The notes beneath the pieces are model-generated. The model was given only the letters and a program-made list of their open reading frames with translations, was not told the DNA's origin and ran no database searches. DNA of 64,000 nt from Dyella nitratireducens (lineage in GTDB: Bacteria; Pseudomonadota; Gammaproteobacteria; Xanthomonadales; Rhodanobacteraceae), in the NCBI RefSeq assembly GCF_014642835.1, contig NZ_BMJA01000007.1, forward strand, positions 1-64,000, in the 5' to 3' direction. Below, piece by piece: positions 40,602 to 50,268 of the stretch (the stretch's first letter is position 1; the number at the start of each line of letters is the position of its first letter). Made by a program: the position numbers and the translations under genes.

Positions 40602-42449
40602 TTACGTCACCAGCGCATCATCCGCCGCCACAAACCCACCCGTCTGCCGCTGCCACAAGCGCGCATACAACCCACCATGCGTGATCAACTCCGCATGCGT
40701 ACCGGTTTCCACCACTCTGCCCTTGTCCATCACCACCAGGCGATCCATACGCGCGATGGTGGATAAGCGGTGCGCAATGGCGATGACGGTCTTGCCTTCC
40801 ATCAGCACTTCCAGGCTTTCCTGGATCGCCGCTTCCACTTCCGAATCCAGCGCGGAGGTCGCCTCGTCCAGCACCAGGATCGGTGCGTCCTTCAGCAGCA
40901 CGCGCGCGATCGCAATGCGTTGGCGCTGGCCGCCTGAAAGTTTCACGCCGCGCTCGCCTACCAGCGCTTCCAAGCCGCGACGGTCTTCACCATCGACCAG
41001 GTTGGGAATGAATTCGTCCGCACGTGCCTTGCGGATCGCATCGTTGAGCTGTGCTTCGGTGGCATCCGGGCGGCCATAGAGCAGGTTGTCGCGTACGGAG
41101 CGATGCAGCAGTGACGTGTCCTGCGTAACGACACCGATCTGCGAACGCAGGCTTTCTTGCGTTACCTGCGAAATGTCGGTGCCGTCGATGACGATATGGC
41201 CACCTTCCAGGTCATATAGGCGCAGCAGCACGTTCACCAGTGTGGATTTGCCCGCGCCGGATGGCCCCACCAGGCCAATTTTTTCACCGGGATGCACCTT
41301 CAAGTTCAGGCCGGAAATCACCCCGCCTTTCTTGCCGTAATGGAAATGGATGTCATCGAAGCGCACCTCGCCGGCCACCACTTCCAGCGGCATGGCGCCT
41401 TCCTTGTCCTGCACGGCGCGCGGTTGCGCGATGCTGGTGATGCCGTCCTGCACGGTGCCGATGTTTTCGAAAATGCCGTTCACCACCCACATGATCCAGC
41501 CGGACATGTTGTTGATGCGGATCACCAGCCCCGTCGACAACGCAATCGCACCCACCGAGACCTTGCCCTGGCTCCACAGCCACACTGCTATCGCCGACGT
41601 GCCGACGATGAGGAAACCGTTGAGCGTGGTGATGGCAATGTCCATCGACGTGGTAAGGCGCGTCATGGCGCGCAGCTTGTTGGTCTGCTCGCCCATCGCC
41701 TCGGCCACATAGGTTTCTTCGCGCTGGGTATGCGCGAACAGCTTGAGCGTGAGGATGTTGCTGTAGCCGTCGACGATACGGCCCATCAATTTCGAGCGCG
41801 CTTCCGATGCCGCCCAGGAACGCTTGCGCGTGCGCGGAATGAAGATGTACAGAATGCCGACGTAACCGAAAAGCCATACCACCAGCGGCGCGGCAAGCCA
41901 TCGGTCAGCGTGCGCGAACATCACCACTGCGCTGCCGTAGTAGATCGCCACGTACCAGATCGCATCCACAATCTGCACCGCCGACTCGCGCAGCGAGGCA
42001 CCGGTCTGCATGATGCGATTGGCGATACGCCCGGCGTAGTCGTTCTGGAAAAACCCCAGGCTCTGGCGCATCACGTAGCGATGGTTCTGCCAGCGGATGC
42101 GATTGGTCAGGCTGGGTACCACCGCCTGGTTGACGAGCATGTCGTGCACGCCGATGAACAGTGGGCGCAATGCCAGGGCGACGAAGGCCATCCATAGCAG
42201 TTCGCGTCCATGGACGGCAAAGAAATCCTTGCCCGGTACACCCTTGGCCATGTCGACGATGCGGCCGATGAAGCCGAACAACGACACTTCCACGATCGCC
42301 ACGCCGAAGCCCACCAGGATCGCCACCGCGAACACTGGCCACACCTGGCGCAAATAGAACACGTAGAACCGCCCCACGGACTTGGGCGGCATCGTGTCGA
42401 CCGGGTCCTTGAAAGCGTCAATCAGGGATTCGAACCAGCGGAAAATCAT
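40602..42449 (-). CDS. ABC exporter, fused permease and ATPase
   Basis: This is a 615-residue protein with six predicted membrane helices (residues about 30-310), followed by a nucleotide-binding domain with Walker A GPSGAGKST, the Q-loop VVTQDTSLL, signature LSGGQRQR, Walker B ILVLDEATSALD and the H-loop IAHRLST. All motifs are intact, so it works as a homodimeric or heterodimeric exporter of the MsbA-like type. The substrate is unknown. It is transcribed towards the ClC gene and divergently from the MscS-type gene. Confidence 0.93.
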   Translation of the reverse strand: MIFRWFESLIDAFKDPVDTMPPKSVGRFYVFYLRQVWPVFAVAILVGFGVAIVEVSLFGFIGRIVDMAKGVPGKDFFAVHGRELLWMAFVALALRPLFIGVHDMLVNQAVVPSLTNRIRWQNHRYVMRQSLGFFQNDYAGRIANRIMQTGASLRESAVQIVDAIWYVAIYYGSAVVMFAHADRWLAAPLVVWLFGYVGILYIFIPRTRKRSWAASEARSKLMGRIVDGYSNILTLKLFAHTQREETYVAEAMGEQTNKLRAMTRLTTSMDIAITTLNGFLIVGTSAIAVWLWSQGKVSVGAIALSTGLVIRINNMSGWIMWVVNGIFENIGTVQDGITSIAQPRAVQDKEGAMPLEVVAGEVRFDDIHFHYGKKGGVISGLNLKVHPGEKIGLVGPSGAGKSTLVNVLLRLYDLEGGHIVIDGTDISQVTQESLRSQIGVVTQDTSLLHRSVRDNLLYGRPDATEAQLNDAIRKARADEFIPNLVDGEDRRGLEALVGERGVKLSGGQRQRIAIARVLLKDAPILVLDEATSALDSEVEAAIQESLEVLMEGKTVIAIAHRLSTIARMDRLVVMDKGRVVETGTHAELITHGGLYARLWQRQTGGFVAADDALVT

Positions 42450-42623
42450 GGCGCGGAGTCCATTTGGCGAGCCAATGAGATGGGGTCGAAGCGCGCACTA
42501 TACAGGGGCGACATGGCAGCGACTTGGCGATGCCAGCGCTCCCCTGGCGTGCCTGAATGCTAACCCCGCGTGAAACTCCCATCTGTGAAGTACCAATTGA
42601 CCATCGGCGGCGTCATTCGGATC

Positions 42624-45083
42624 ATGCCCGCCATGCCTAACTTCCTTCGTAAGCTCATTGCCCCACGCCTGATTGCCCCATGCCTGCTGGCCGGCTCGCT
42701 GCTGCTGGGCGCACACCCTGCCCTGGCGCAGAACGCCCCGGATGCATCCAACGCAGCCGCCAGCGCGAGCGCCGCACAAGACCCGGCGCAGGCACTGGCC
42801 ACCCTCAGCAAGCAATTGGACGACATCAAGACCTCGTTCAACAGCAAGTCCACCACCGCGTCGTTGAACGATCTGCGCACTCAATCCGGCGAGATACAGC
42901 AGCAAGCCGATCAGCTGGCGCAAACGCTGACGCCGGAACTGGAAAGCGCGCAGACGCGATTGACCGTGCTCGGCCCTGCACCAGCCGCCGGTGCGCCGCC
43001 GGAAACACCCGCGGTGAGCCAGCAGCGTCGCCAACTGGAACGCGAGAAGACCAAGCTGGATGGGCAGATCAAGCAGGCGCAATTGCTAAGCCAGGATGCG
43101 GTGAAATTCGCCTCGCAAGTGGTCGAAGCGCACAACGAACAGTTTCAGGCGCAGCTTGGCTCGCGCACCAATTCGCCGCTGGGCATCGCCTTCTGGCGGG
43201 ATCTGAAAAAGTCCTTTCCGGATGACATCGCACGTATCGAGCGCGCCAAGGATCTGCTGCTCGAAGACGCTGGCATCGCCTGGGAACCCGACAACCGGCA
43301 ACCGCTGCTGCTGTGCCTGATCGGCGCGCTGTTGCTGATCGTGCCAGGACGCTGGCTGGCGGAACGCCTGGCATTGGCGATCGCCAGCCGCTACATGCCC
43401 GACGGGCATCTGCGGCGCAGCGCGATGACGGCGATTTTCACGCTGACCGTGACCTTGTCGATCGGCCTGGCCGCGTGGCTGGTGCACCAAGGCTTCAACT
43501 GGAACGACACGTTGGACGAAGAAGTCGAGACCTTCGTGCAAGGACTCGTGCGCATGACGTTCTTCTCCGCCTTCGTCGCGGGATTGGGCCGTTCGCTGCT
43601 TTCGGTACAACGTCCTTCCTGGCGCCTGCCCGCGCTGACCAAGTTCACGGCACGCAGCCTGCGCTGGTTTCCCTGGCTGCTCGCCGGTGCTTTCCTGCTG
43701 CTTGGTTTTCTTGAGCGGCTGAACACGCTTGCAGGTGCCAGCCTGCCGGCGACGGTTTGCACGCGCGCGTTCCTCGCCTTGCTGGTCACCGGTCTGGTCG
43801 GCGTCGCCTTGACCCGCGCCAAGCGCGCGCGAACCACGCAGCGGCAGCAGGGTGAGAAACCGCCCCAGCATGCACTATGGGTCGGTGGGCTGTTCGGCGT
43901 AGCCATGCTCGGTGTCGTGGTAGCGTGGCTGGCCGTGCTGACCGGTTACGTGGCGCTCGGTTTCTTCATTTCGTGGCAGATGCTGTGGATCGGCATGATC
44001 GTGGCATCGCTGTACATGCTCTCGCATTTGCAGCGTGATCTGTTCCACACCCTGCTCAATCCGCACGGACGCAGCGGTCAACGTCTGCAATCCACTTTCA
44101 GCATCCAGCCGCACACCCTGGAACAGGGGTCGACGGTACTCTCGGCTGTCGCGCAGATCCTGTTGCTGCTGGTGGCGGTGGGCACGCTGCTGGTGCCGTT
44201 CGGCGGCGGTCCACAGGACATCTTCGCGCACATCGGCAACGTGTTCTCCAGCCTGAAGGTGGGCCAGCTCACCATCAAGCCGGGTGCGATCTTCAATGCG
44301 CTGCTGGTGTTTGCGCTGGGCATGGTGGCGGTGCGCATCGTGCGCCGCTGGCTGGCCGAACAACTGCTGCCCAAGACCACGCTCGACATTGGCATGCAGA
44401 ACTCCATCGTCACGCTGATCAATTACGTGGCCGTGGTGATCGTGGTGGCGCTGGCGTTGCGCACCGCCGATGTCAGCCTGGAAAGCCTGACGTGGATCGC
44501 CAGCGCGTTGTCGGTGGGCATCGGTTTTGGCCTGCAGGCGATCGTGTCGAATTTCATTTCCGGCCTGATCCTGCTGGCCGAACGACCGGTGAAAGTGGGC
44601 GACTGGGTGAGCATGCCGGGGGTGGAAGGCGATATCCGCCGCATCAACGTGCGCGCCACCGAGATCCAGTTGAGCGACCGCTCCACCATGATCGTGCCCA
44701 ACTCGCAATTCATCACGCAGAACCTGCGCAACGTCACGCACGGCAATGCACTCGGCCGCGTGAAACTGAGCTTGCCGATGCCGCTGGATACCGATGCGGC
44801 GAAGGTGCGCGAGATCATGCTGGAAGCACTGCACGCGAACGAGTCCACGCTGGATACACCCGCACCGGCAGTGACACTGGATGACGTCACCACGACGGCG
44901 ATGACGTTTACCGGCGTGGCTTATGTGCACAGCCCGCGTGACGCTTCTGCTGTGAAGAGCGCGTTGTTGTTCGACATTCTGTCGCGGCTGGCGAAGGCCC
45001 AGCTGCCACTGTCGACGCCGCAAAGCATGATAGTGAGGAATCTGGGGCCGTTGGGCGAGGATAGCCCCGCAGCCCCCATGTAG
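42624..45083 (+). CDS. large MscS-family mechanosensitive channel with DUF3772
   Basis: This is an 819-residue protein. A signal peptide (about 1-33, ending HPALAQ) precedes a periplasmic DUF3772-like coiled-coil region (about 50-220). About ten membrane helices follow, and the MscS core reads IASALSVGIGFGLQAIVSNF then ISGLILLAERPVKVGDWVSM. The channel vents solutes on hypo-osmotic shock. Two ATGs (42624 and 42633) are possible starts; the signal peptide fits either. It is divergent from the ABC exporter. Confidence 0.9.
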   Translation: MPAMPNFLRKLIAPRLIAPCLLAGSLLLGAHPALAQNAPDASNAAASASAAQDPAQALATLSKQLDDIKTSFNSKSTTASLNDLRTQSGEIQQQADQLAQTLTPELESAQTRLTVLGPAPAAGAPPETPAVSQQRRQLEREKTKLDGQIKQAQLLSQDAVKFASQVVEAHNEQFQAQLGSRTNSPLGIAFWRDLKKSFPDDIARIERAKDLLLEDAGIAWEPDNRQPLLLCLIGALLLIVPGRWLAERLALAIASRYMPDGHLRRSAMTAIFTLTVTLSIGLAAWLVHQGFNWNDTLDEEVETFVQGLVRMTFFSAFVAGLGRSLLSVQRPSWRLPALTKFTARSLRWFPWLLAGAFLLLGFLERLNTLAGASLPATVCTRAFLALLVTGLVGVALTRAKRARTTQRQQGEKPPQHALWVGGLFGVAMLGVVVAWLAVLTGYVALGFFISWQMLWIGMIVASLYMLSHLQRDLFHTLLNPHGRSGQRLQSTFSIQPHTLEQGSTVLSAVAQILLLLVAVGTLLVPFGGGPQDIFAHIGNVFSSLKVGQLTIKPGAIFNALLVFALGMVAVRIVRRWLAEQLLPKTTLDIGMQNSIVTLINYVAVVIVVALALRTADVSLESLTWIASALSVGIGFGLQAIVSNFISGLILLAERPVKVGDWVSMPGVEGDIRRINVRATEIQLSDRSTMIVPNSQFITQNLRNVTHGNALGRVKLSLPMPLDTDAAKVREIMLEALHANESTLDTPAPAVTLDDVTTTAMTFTGVAYVHSPRDASAVKSALLFDILSRLAKAQLPLSTPQSMIVRNLGPLGEDSPAAPM

Positions 45084-45305
45084 GTGGTGAGGCAAACATC
45101 CGGAGTAAGCGCATTTTTTGCGCAGGCCGAGCAAAAATGGGCGTTCACGTCGAAAACCAGGCCGTGATGGGCGACGCCGTCCAGCAGTTCGACGGATTGA
45201 AACAGCACGAGGCCACATACATGCGCCCCCAATGGGGGTGTCCATCGGCCGATGATTCCTCCTAATGCTTCATAGCCAAGGCTCTGTCGCAATAGGAGAA
45301 AGCAC

Positions 45306-46274
45306 ATGCAAACAGCAGACGCTAATTCAGCGGATTACAGCCGCTTCTCTGACCAACACACCACCGCAAATGCTGCGGATCATAGTCAGCCCGATTCAAC
45401 AACGCCTCAAATCGCCCATATTGAGCGTCCGGCCGGCTTCCCACCCGGTGCTCCAGAATCCGAGGACAGGGCTCGCAGTGATCGGCCAAGGGACCTCACG
45501 AATTATCAGACTTCAAGAAACAATCTGCTCGGATTGACGCCCGATAAAAATGGGATCTATACACGTGTCCGTCGCGACGGGAGCAAAAGCTACTTTCTCG
45601 AAAAGGACAGAAACGTCTATCAAGTAGCCAACTTCGACCCGCGGACCACGAGTTGGGGCGTGCTTGATCCATGGTCGCAAAGGGAGATCACCAGGGTAGG
45701 GTTGAGGAACGGCGAATGGGTACAGACAGAACAACCCGATTCCCAATATCCACCGGGTTTCAGAGGTCGCATACGGCGCGCCCTGGACGACGCCATCGAT
45801 ATCACTCAGAGAGCGAAGAACCAGGTCTGGGGCACCTGGAACCGCATAACGCAGTGGGCCATGAACACGCTCTATGGTCCAGAAGCGTCAACGCCACGGG
45901 GTAGGCGACGCATCGGAGCACAACTGGACAGCACACTCAACGCCTTGCAAAGAAGCAAAAGCCGAGACGCGTCGAACCTTCAGGTAGGCGGCCCTGGCGG
46001 CCCTGACAAACCCTCTGCCGTGGCCTTCAACAACGGAACCATTCAATTCTCCCAATATACGTTGAGAACTTGGCGCGATGCGGATCTGAACGAATTGATG
46101 GTGCACGAACACACCCATACAGGAGCCGGCACCCGGGATGGCTGGTATCTCGATCGCAATTTGAATCGACTCAATAACTGGGGAGGCTGGCAGCTTCCAT
46201 TTTCATTCAACAACGCATTGAACACTGCCGATACGGTGGCACGCGGCACGAGCTTTTTGGCCAACAACCGCTGA
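45306..46274 (+). CDS. candidate zincin (HEHTH) protein, effector-like
   Basis: This is a 322-residue protein. AGGAG lies seven bases before the ATG. The first 70 residues are polar and disordered (Ser, Thr, Gln, Asp, Pro), as in secreted effectors, with no Sec signal peptide. Residues about 85-130 read like a beta-rich module (GIYTRVRRDGSKSYFLEKDR, then NVYQVANF). Near the C-terminus MVHEHTHTGAG contains HExxH (residues 267-271), a zinc-protease motif, followed by RDGWYLDRN. The family is not recognised. Type III or other contact-dependent delivery is only a guess. Base composition looks lower in GC than neighbours. Confidence 0.5.
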   Translation: MQTADANSADYSRFSDQHTTANAADHSQPDSTTPQIAHIERPAGFPPGAPESEDRARSDRPRDLTNYQTSRNNLLGLTPDKNGIYTRVRRDGSKSYFLEKDRNVYQVANFDPRTTSWGVLDPWSQREITRVGLRNGEWVQTEQPDSQYPPGFRGRIRRALDDAIDITQRAKNQVWGTWNRITQWAMNTLYGPEASTPRGRRRIGAQLDSTLNALQRSKSRDASNLQVGGPGGPDKPSAVAFNNGTIQFSQYTLRTWRDADLNELMVHEHTHTGAGTRDGWYLDRNLNRLNNWGGWQLPFSFNNALNTADTVARGTSFLANNR

Positions 46275-46361
46275 TTTCGCCCACGCAAGCGGGCATGTGG
46301 GGCGCATCGCGACAGGTGGACTATCATTCCAAGTCACTTGCGTTTCTATCGGGTCCCGACC

Positions 46362-47174
46362 ATGGACTTCCTGCGCATCGTCCCCGCCCCTCCCCTCGCC
46401 TCCATCATCGAGGCCATCTGGGATTGGGACATGCCCGCCGCGGCATTCCGCTACGAACGCATCCTGCCCGGCCCAGGCGCCGGGCTCATCATCAACCTGC
46501 TCGAAGACGAAACGCGCGTTTATCAGGACGATGAGAACCGCCACTGCATCCGTGCCTCAGGCAGTGTGATCGGTGGGCCCTACCGGCATAGCTGGATCAT
46601 CGATACCGCCGAACAGGTGCGCGTGATGGGGGTGAATTTCCATCCCGGCGGTGTGCATGCACTGCTCGGCATCAGTGCCGAAGAATTGGGCGTGCGGGAC
46701 ATCAATCTCGAGGATATGTTCGGCGCCGGCGCGCGTCGACTGCGCCAGCGCTTGCTCGAAACCATCGGCCCCGTGCAGCGGCTCGCCTTGCTGGAGCAAT
46801 GGCTGCGCACGCTACGCGATGAACCGGCATGGGATGCCACCATCCTGCATGCCATGACGGTACTGGCCCGCGTACCTGAAGTGCCCGGTATCGGCAGGTT
46901 GCAGCGGGAAAGCGGTTATTCAGCGCATCGCTTCGGCCTGCTGTTTCGCCGGCACGTGGGCATGACGGCTAAGCAATACGCACGGCTGATGCGCTTTCGC
47001 CGCGTGGTGGATGCGGCGCATGCCGCCGGCCAGCCTGATTGGGTGCGGATCGCGGTGGATGGCGGTTATTGCGATCAAGCGCATATGAGCCATGAATTTC
47101 GCCGCTTTGCCGGCATCTCGCCATCTGAATTCGCTGCCATGCGCGGGCCTTATCCCAACCACGTGCCGCTGTAA
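46362..47174 (+). CDS. AraC-family transcriptional regulator
   Basis: This 270-residue protein starts at MDFLRIVPAPP (46362). The N-terminal half (GPGAGLIINLLEDETR...VNFHPGGVHALLGISAEELG) resembles the DUF6597 sensor found in many AraC-type proteins. The C-terminal HTH_18 pair reads GIGRLQRESGYSAHRFGLLF and RIAVDGGYCDQAHMSHEFRR, then FAGISPSEF. It is likely to control the VOC protein gene 79 bp downstream, which often accompanies such regulators, but no operator was identified. Confidence 0.88.
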   Translation: MDFLRIVPAPPLASIIEAIWDWDMPAAAFRYERILPGPGAGLIINLLEDETRVYQDDENRHCIRASGSVIGGPYRHSWIIDTAEQVRVMGVNFHPGGVHALLGISAEELGVRDINLEDMFGAGARRLRQRLLETIGPVQRLALLEQWLRTLRDEPAWDATILHAMTVLARVPEVPGIGRLQRESGYSAHRFGLLFRRHVGMTAKQYARLMRFRRVVDAAHAAGQPDWVRIAVDGGYCDQAHMSHEFRRFAGISPSEFAAMRGPYPNHVPL

Positions 47175-47253
47175 ACGCTGCTCAAAAAAATCTACAAGAC
47201 ACGCTCGCGGCGAAGGTTTAGGTTGAAGCAACTTTCCAACGGGGCGCTCTGCC

Positions 47254-47688
47254 ATGAATACCAAGGCCAGCCAAGGCAGCACCATCATTCCAGGTCTGCG
47301 CTATCGCGACGCACACGCCGCTATCGACTGGCTGTGCAAGGCATTCGGCTTCGAAAAGCATGCGGTCTACGAGAACGAACACGGCCGCGTGATGCATGCA
47401 CAGTTGGTGTATGGCGGCGGCATGGTGATGTTGGGCGACGTCAGCCCGGATGGCTTCGGCGAATACATGGCGCAGCCGGATGAAATCAACGGACGCGAAA
47501 CGCAGTGTGCGTGCGTGATCGTCAAGGACTGCAAAGCGCACTACGAGCGTGCGAAGGCCGCTGGCGCGGAAATCATTGAGGAATATGCGGAGAAGGATTA
47601 TGGCGGCGCGGGTTATGCGTGCCGCGATCCGCAAGGGCATTTGTGGTGGTTTGGGAGTTATGACCCGTGGCAGGTGACACAACTCTGA
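47254..47688 (+). CDS. VOC-superfamily (glyoxalase-like) protein
   Basis: This is a 144-residue protein of two beta-alpha-beta-beta-beta units: IIPGLRYRDAHAAIDWLCKAFGFEKH and CACVIVKDCKAHYERAKAAGAEII followed by YACRDPQGHLWWFGSYDP. The pattern is that of PhnB/glyoxalase-type proteins. Possible metal residues are H/E near HAQLVYGGG and the terminal GHLWWFG. Substrate and activity are unknown. It follows the AraC gene in the same direction. Confidence 0.85.
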   Translation: MNTKASQGSTIIPGLRYRDAHAAIDWLCKAFGFEKHAVYENEHGRVMHAQLVYGGGMVMLGDVSPDGFGEYMAQPDEINGRETQCACVIVKDCKAHYERAKAAGAEIIEEYAEKDYGGAGYACRDPQGHLWWFGSYDPWQVTQL

Positions 47689-47708
47689 TCAGCAACGTAC
47701 CCCAGCTG

Positions 47709-47758
47709 CACCCCACCCTGACCCTCCCCTGCCTGCAGGGGAGGGTCAGGGTGGGGTG
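47709..47758. repeat. 50-bp near-perfect palindrome
   Basis: The 24-bp arms, beginning CACCCCACCCTGACCC, pair exactly around CT. It contains the CCCTCCCCTGC core shared with 33842. It lies after the VOC gene and probably terminates it. Confidence 0.85.
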
Positions 47759-47845
47759 ATGCGAGCGCAGCTCGCGTCCGGCTCTGCCGGACTGAGCCCA
47801 AGGCAGGATTGAGCATCATCGCGAGATTGCTTCACCCCACCCCAA

Positions 47846-47872
47846 CCCTCCCCTACTGCACGTAGGGGAGGG
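47846..47872. terminator. CCCTCCCCTAC hairpin
   Basis: CCCTCCCCTAC/GTAGGGGAGGG around a five-base loop. It faces the end of the DUF3761-like gene and belongs to the same hairpin family as 47709. Confidence 0.65.
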
Positions 47873-47904
47873 AGCAGATCACGGCGCGCAATGAAGCACG
47901 CGTC

Positions 47905-48360
47905 TTACGAACACTTCTCGTTCTTCGCCGCGTGATACCCGGCCGCCTGCGCATCCGCCGCGCTCATGTACTTGCCTTGCTTGGTCTTGCCATACCACTT
48001 GCTGCCTTCGCAGTGATACGTCTTGGTCTTGGAGCCGGTATTCACCCACACCTGACCTGCGCCGCCACCCGCTGCCGGTGCCGTGGCTGCAGTCGACTTG
48101 GATGCCGCTGCAGGTGCGGCGGCGGGAGCAGCAGGCGCAGCGGCCGGCGTGCTGGAGGCAGCCGTGCTGCTGGTGCCGCTGGCCGACTTGTCGATGCCCT
48201 TATGGCCGTGGCAAGCGCCCTTGGTGGTGCTTACCGTCTGCGTGGTGCCGTCTTTGCAATGCACCGTCATGCTGCCCGCGGCGGCGGGAGCTTGCTGTGC
48301 GAAAACCGGAGCCGCCATCAGCGCTGCGGCCAGTACTGCGATCAATCCGAACGATTTCAT
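47905..48360 (-). CDS. secreted DUF3761-like protein with Ala/Pro linker
   Basis: This is a 151-residue protein. Signal peptide 1-21 (ending PVFAQ) is followed by a small cysteine domain (TVHCKDGTTQTVSTTKGACH, then GHKGI). A low-complexity Ser/Ala/Pro segment of about 45 residues follows, and a second domain ends CEGSKWYGKTKQGKYMSAAD then AQAAGYHAAKNEKCS. Such two-part secreted proteins are common in Xanthomonadales and have no known role. The cysteines suggest disulfides in the periplasm. Confidence 0.7.
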   Translation of the reverse strand: MKSFGLIAVLAAALMAAPVFAQQAPAAAGSMTVHCKDGTTQTVSTTKGACHGHKGIDKSASGTSSTAASSTPAAAPAAPAAAPAAASKSTAATAPAAGGGAGQVWVNTGSKTKTYHCEGSKWYGKTKQGKYMSAADAQAAGYHAAKNEKCS

Positions 48361-48532
48361 GTGAGTCCCTCCAGCTTTGACTTGCCCAAATGGAAGCGCC
48401 GTCCGTGATGAACGGGGTTCCCCTATGTGTCGTCTTATGTGAAGACGACACCCCTAAGCGCCAATCACCTACAGCGCCCGCGGCGGCAACTATGCCTGAA
48501 AACAAGTCAGCCAACATGACAGCACTACGGCG

Positions 48533-50164
48533 CTAGCGGCCCTGGTTCACCTTCAGTTTCGGCTGGGCTTCGGGCCTCGCGACCGCATACATCGCCCAGC
48601 TGATGTCCTTGAACAAGCCATAGCGATCGTCCCCTACCTTGTACAGATCGAAATGCGTGCGGTCCGGGATAAAACGGAATTCAGCGTGCGCGCCGAGTCC
48701 ATCCAGCACTGCCTTCAATTTATGCGCTGCACCATCCAGGTAGAACGTATCGGCGGTGCCGACATAGAGATGGATCTTGCCGTCCAGATCGGGCTTCAAC
48801 GTCGGCCAGTTGGTTTGCAGGCGGTAAGCGATGTCGTAGTGATCGTGCCAGTAGGCCACCACCTGCGGATCGACGTCGCCAGTGTCGCGGTTGAACATCT
48901 GTTCCGGCCGGCCGTCTTTGCCACGCGGCGAGAATACCCACTCGAACGAGGCCAACTGCCCACCGTACGGACCCAGCACACGCTCCATCTGCGCGAACTG
49001 CTCGAAGGTGCCGAGTACTTTGCCCTGGTCGCGCACCAGCGGCCACGGCGTACCGTCCGGCTTGTGGTAGACATTGGCATGCGGCGCGTACAGATCCGGG
49101 CCGGTGAAGTCATGGAAATCGCTGGGGTCTGGCGACGTCGACCAGGTGCCACCGAAGATCTTCGGATAGCGCGTCTGCAGCCACAGCGTGGCCCAGCCAC
49201 CTGAGGAATGGCCATTGAGAAAACGGCCGTTGACGTCGGCATCCATGTGGTACTTCGATTCCAGATATGGAATCAGCTCGGTCGTCAGCGCCTGTCCCCA
49301 CGGACCGTTGTTCACCGAATCGGCGAACTCGTGCGTGCCGGTGGCGCTGGATTCGTCCAGGAACACCCAGATCATCGGCGGCATCTGGCCGCTGGTCATG
49401 CCGGCCTCGACGTAGGCCATCGGGCGTAGCAAGCGATCTTTGTTGCCGGTGAAACCGTGCGTGAAATACACGGTGGGATAACGCTTGTCGGCAGACGCGT
49501 CATAGCCTGGCGGCAGCAACACGTAGCCGTACATGTGGATGTCGCGTCCCCAGAACTGGGTCAGCACAGGACTCACGAAATCGATCGGCTGCGCTTGCTG
49601 GTGCACGGCCTTGGCTGCATCGCGCAAGTTGGCCGGCATGGAGTCCGGCAGGGTCCATGGGTCCTGCGCCGGCACCGTGGCATTCAGTGTGATGGTCGGG
49701 GCGTCGCTACTCGGCAAATGCACGGACGTAACGTCGCTGATCAAATCACCCGCATCACGGCCCAGGTAGTTGTAGTTGTGATGCACGTCCAGCACAGCCT
49801 GCACCACGTAGTCGCCAGCCGGGAGCTTCGACCATGCATCGGGATAGGCGCGTATGTCCGCATCGACGTCGATGGTCTGGCCTGGCACAAGCCGGTCGAT
49901 TTCCTGCGCGGCGATGGCTACCTGCTCAGGATGGAACGGGTTGGCGTCGATCTCCGTCACCTTGCCGTCTTTCGTGTCGGCCTTGGCTGCACCGGCCTCT
50001 TCGGCGAATAGCAGCAGACGGCCCGAGACGGGCTGGGTTTCGCTGCCGGCGAGTTGGATGTGGAAGAAGCGGTGAGTTGAGGCTGTTTGTGTGGTGGGCT
50101 GGGTGCAAGCCGCCAGCAGGCCGAGGCTTAGTAGTGCACTGAGAACAAGTAAATGTATACGCAT
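48533..50164 (-). CDS. lipoprotein esterase, enterochelin-esterase-like fold
   Basis: This is a 543-residue protein. The lipobox LLAAC gives a membrane-anchored N-terminus. An N-terminal beta domain (about 30-190) precedes an alpha/beta hydrolase of the esterase-D type: YPTVYFTHGFTGNKDRLLRP, the nucleophile elbow NGHSSGGWAT, and the late FIPDRTHFDLY supplying histidine. Substrates may be siderophore or sugar esters; the exact one is unknown. The gene is followed by a noncoding stretch of about 170 bp. Confidence 0.85.
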   Translation of the reverse strand: MRIHLLVLSALLSLGLLAACTQPTTQTASTHRFFHIQLAGSETQPVSGRLLLFAEEAGAAKADTKDGKVTEIDANPFHPEQVAIAAQEIDRLVPGQTIDVDADIRAYPDAWSKLPAGDYVVQAVLDVHHNYNYLGRDAGDLISDVTSVHLPSSDAPTITLNATVPAQDPWTLPDSMPANLRDAAKAVHQQAQPIDFVSPVLTQFWGRDIHMYGYVLLPPGYDASADKRYPTVYFTHGFTGNKDRLLRPMAYVEAGMTSGQMPPMIWVFLDESSATGTHEFADSVNNGPWGQALTTELIPYLESKYHMDADVNGRFLNGHSSGGWATLWLQTRYPKIFGGTWSTSPDPSDFHDFTGPDLYAPHANVYHKPDGTPWPLVRDQGKVLGTFEQFAQMERVLGPYGGQLASFEWVFSPRGKDGRPEQMFNRDTGDVDPQVVAYWHDHYDIAYRLQTNWPTLKPDLDGKIHLYVGTADTFYLDGAAHKLKAVLDGLGAHAEFRFIPDRTHFDLYKVGDDRYGLFKDISWAMYAVARPEAQPKLKVNQGR

Positions 50165-50187
50165 GAATATCTCCCCTTACGCAAGCT

Positions 50188-50253
50188 GTAGGTTGGGGTG
50201 CAAACCCCAACATGGCGGTGCATGGGCATGTTGGGGTTTGCACCCCAACCTAC
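50188..50253. repeat. GTAG-headed palindromic pair, copy 4
   Basis: Two inverted arms with a 14-bp spacer. It lies 23 bp upstream of the esterase lipoprotein gene and just after the beta-lactamase-like gene. Confidence 0.92.
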
Positions 50254-50268
50254 GCACTCGTGTCTTAC

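Noticed and set aside
43875-45245. Long minus-strand frame opposite the MscS channel
   Set aside because: His/Gln/Arg-rich composition and position exactly antisense to a recognised channel mark it as a shadow.
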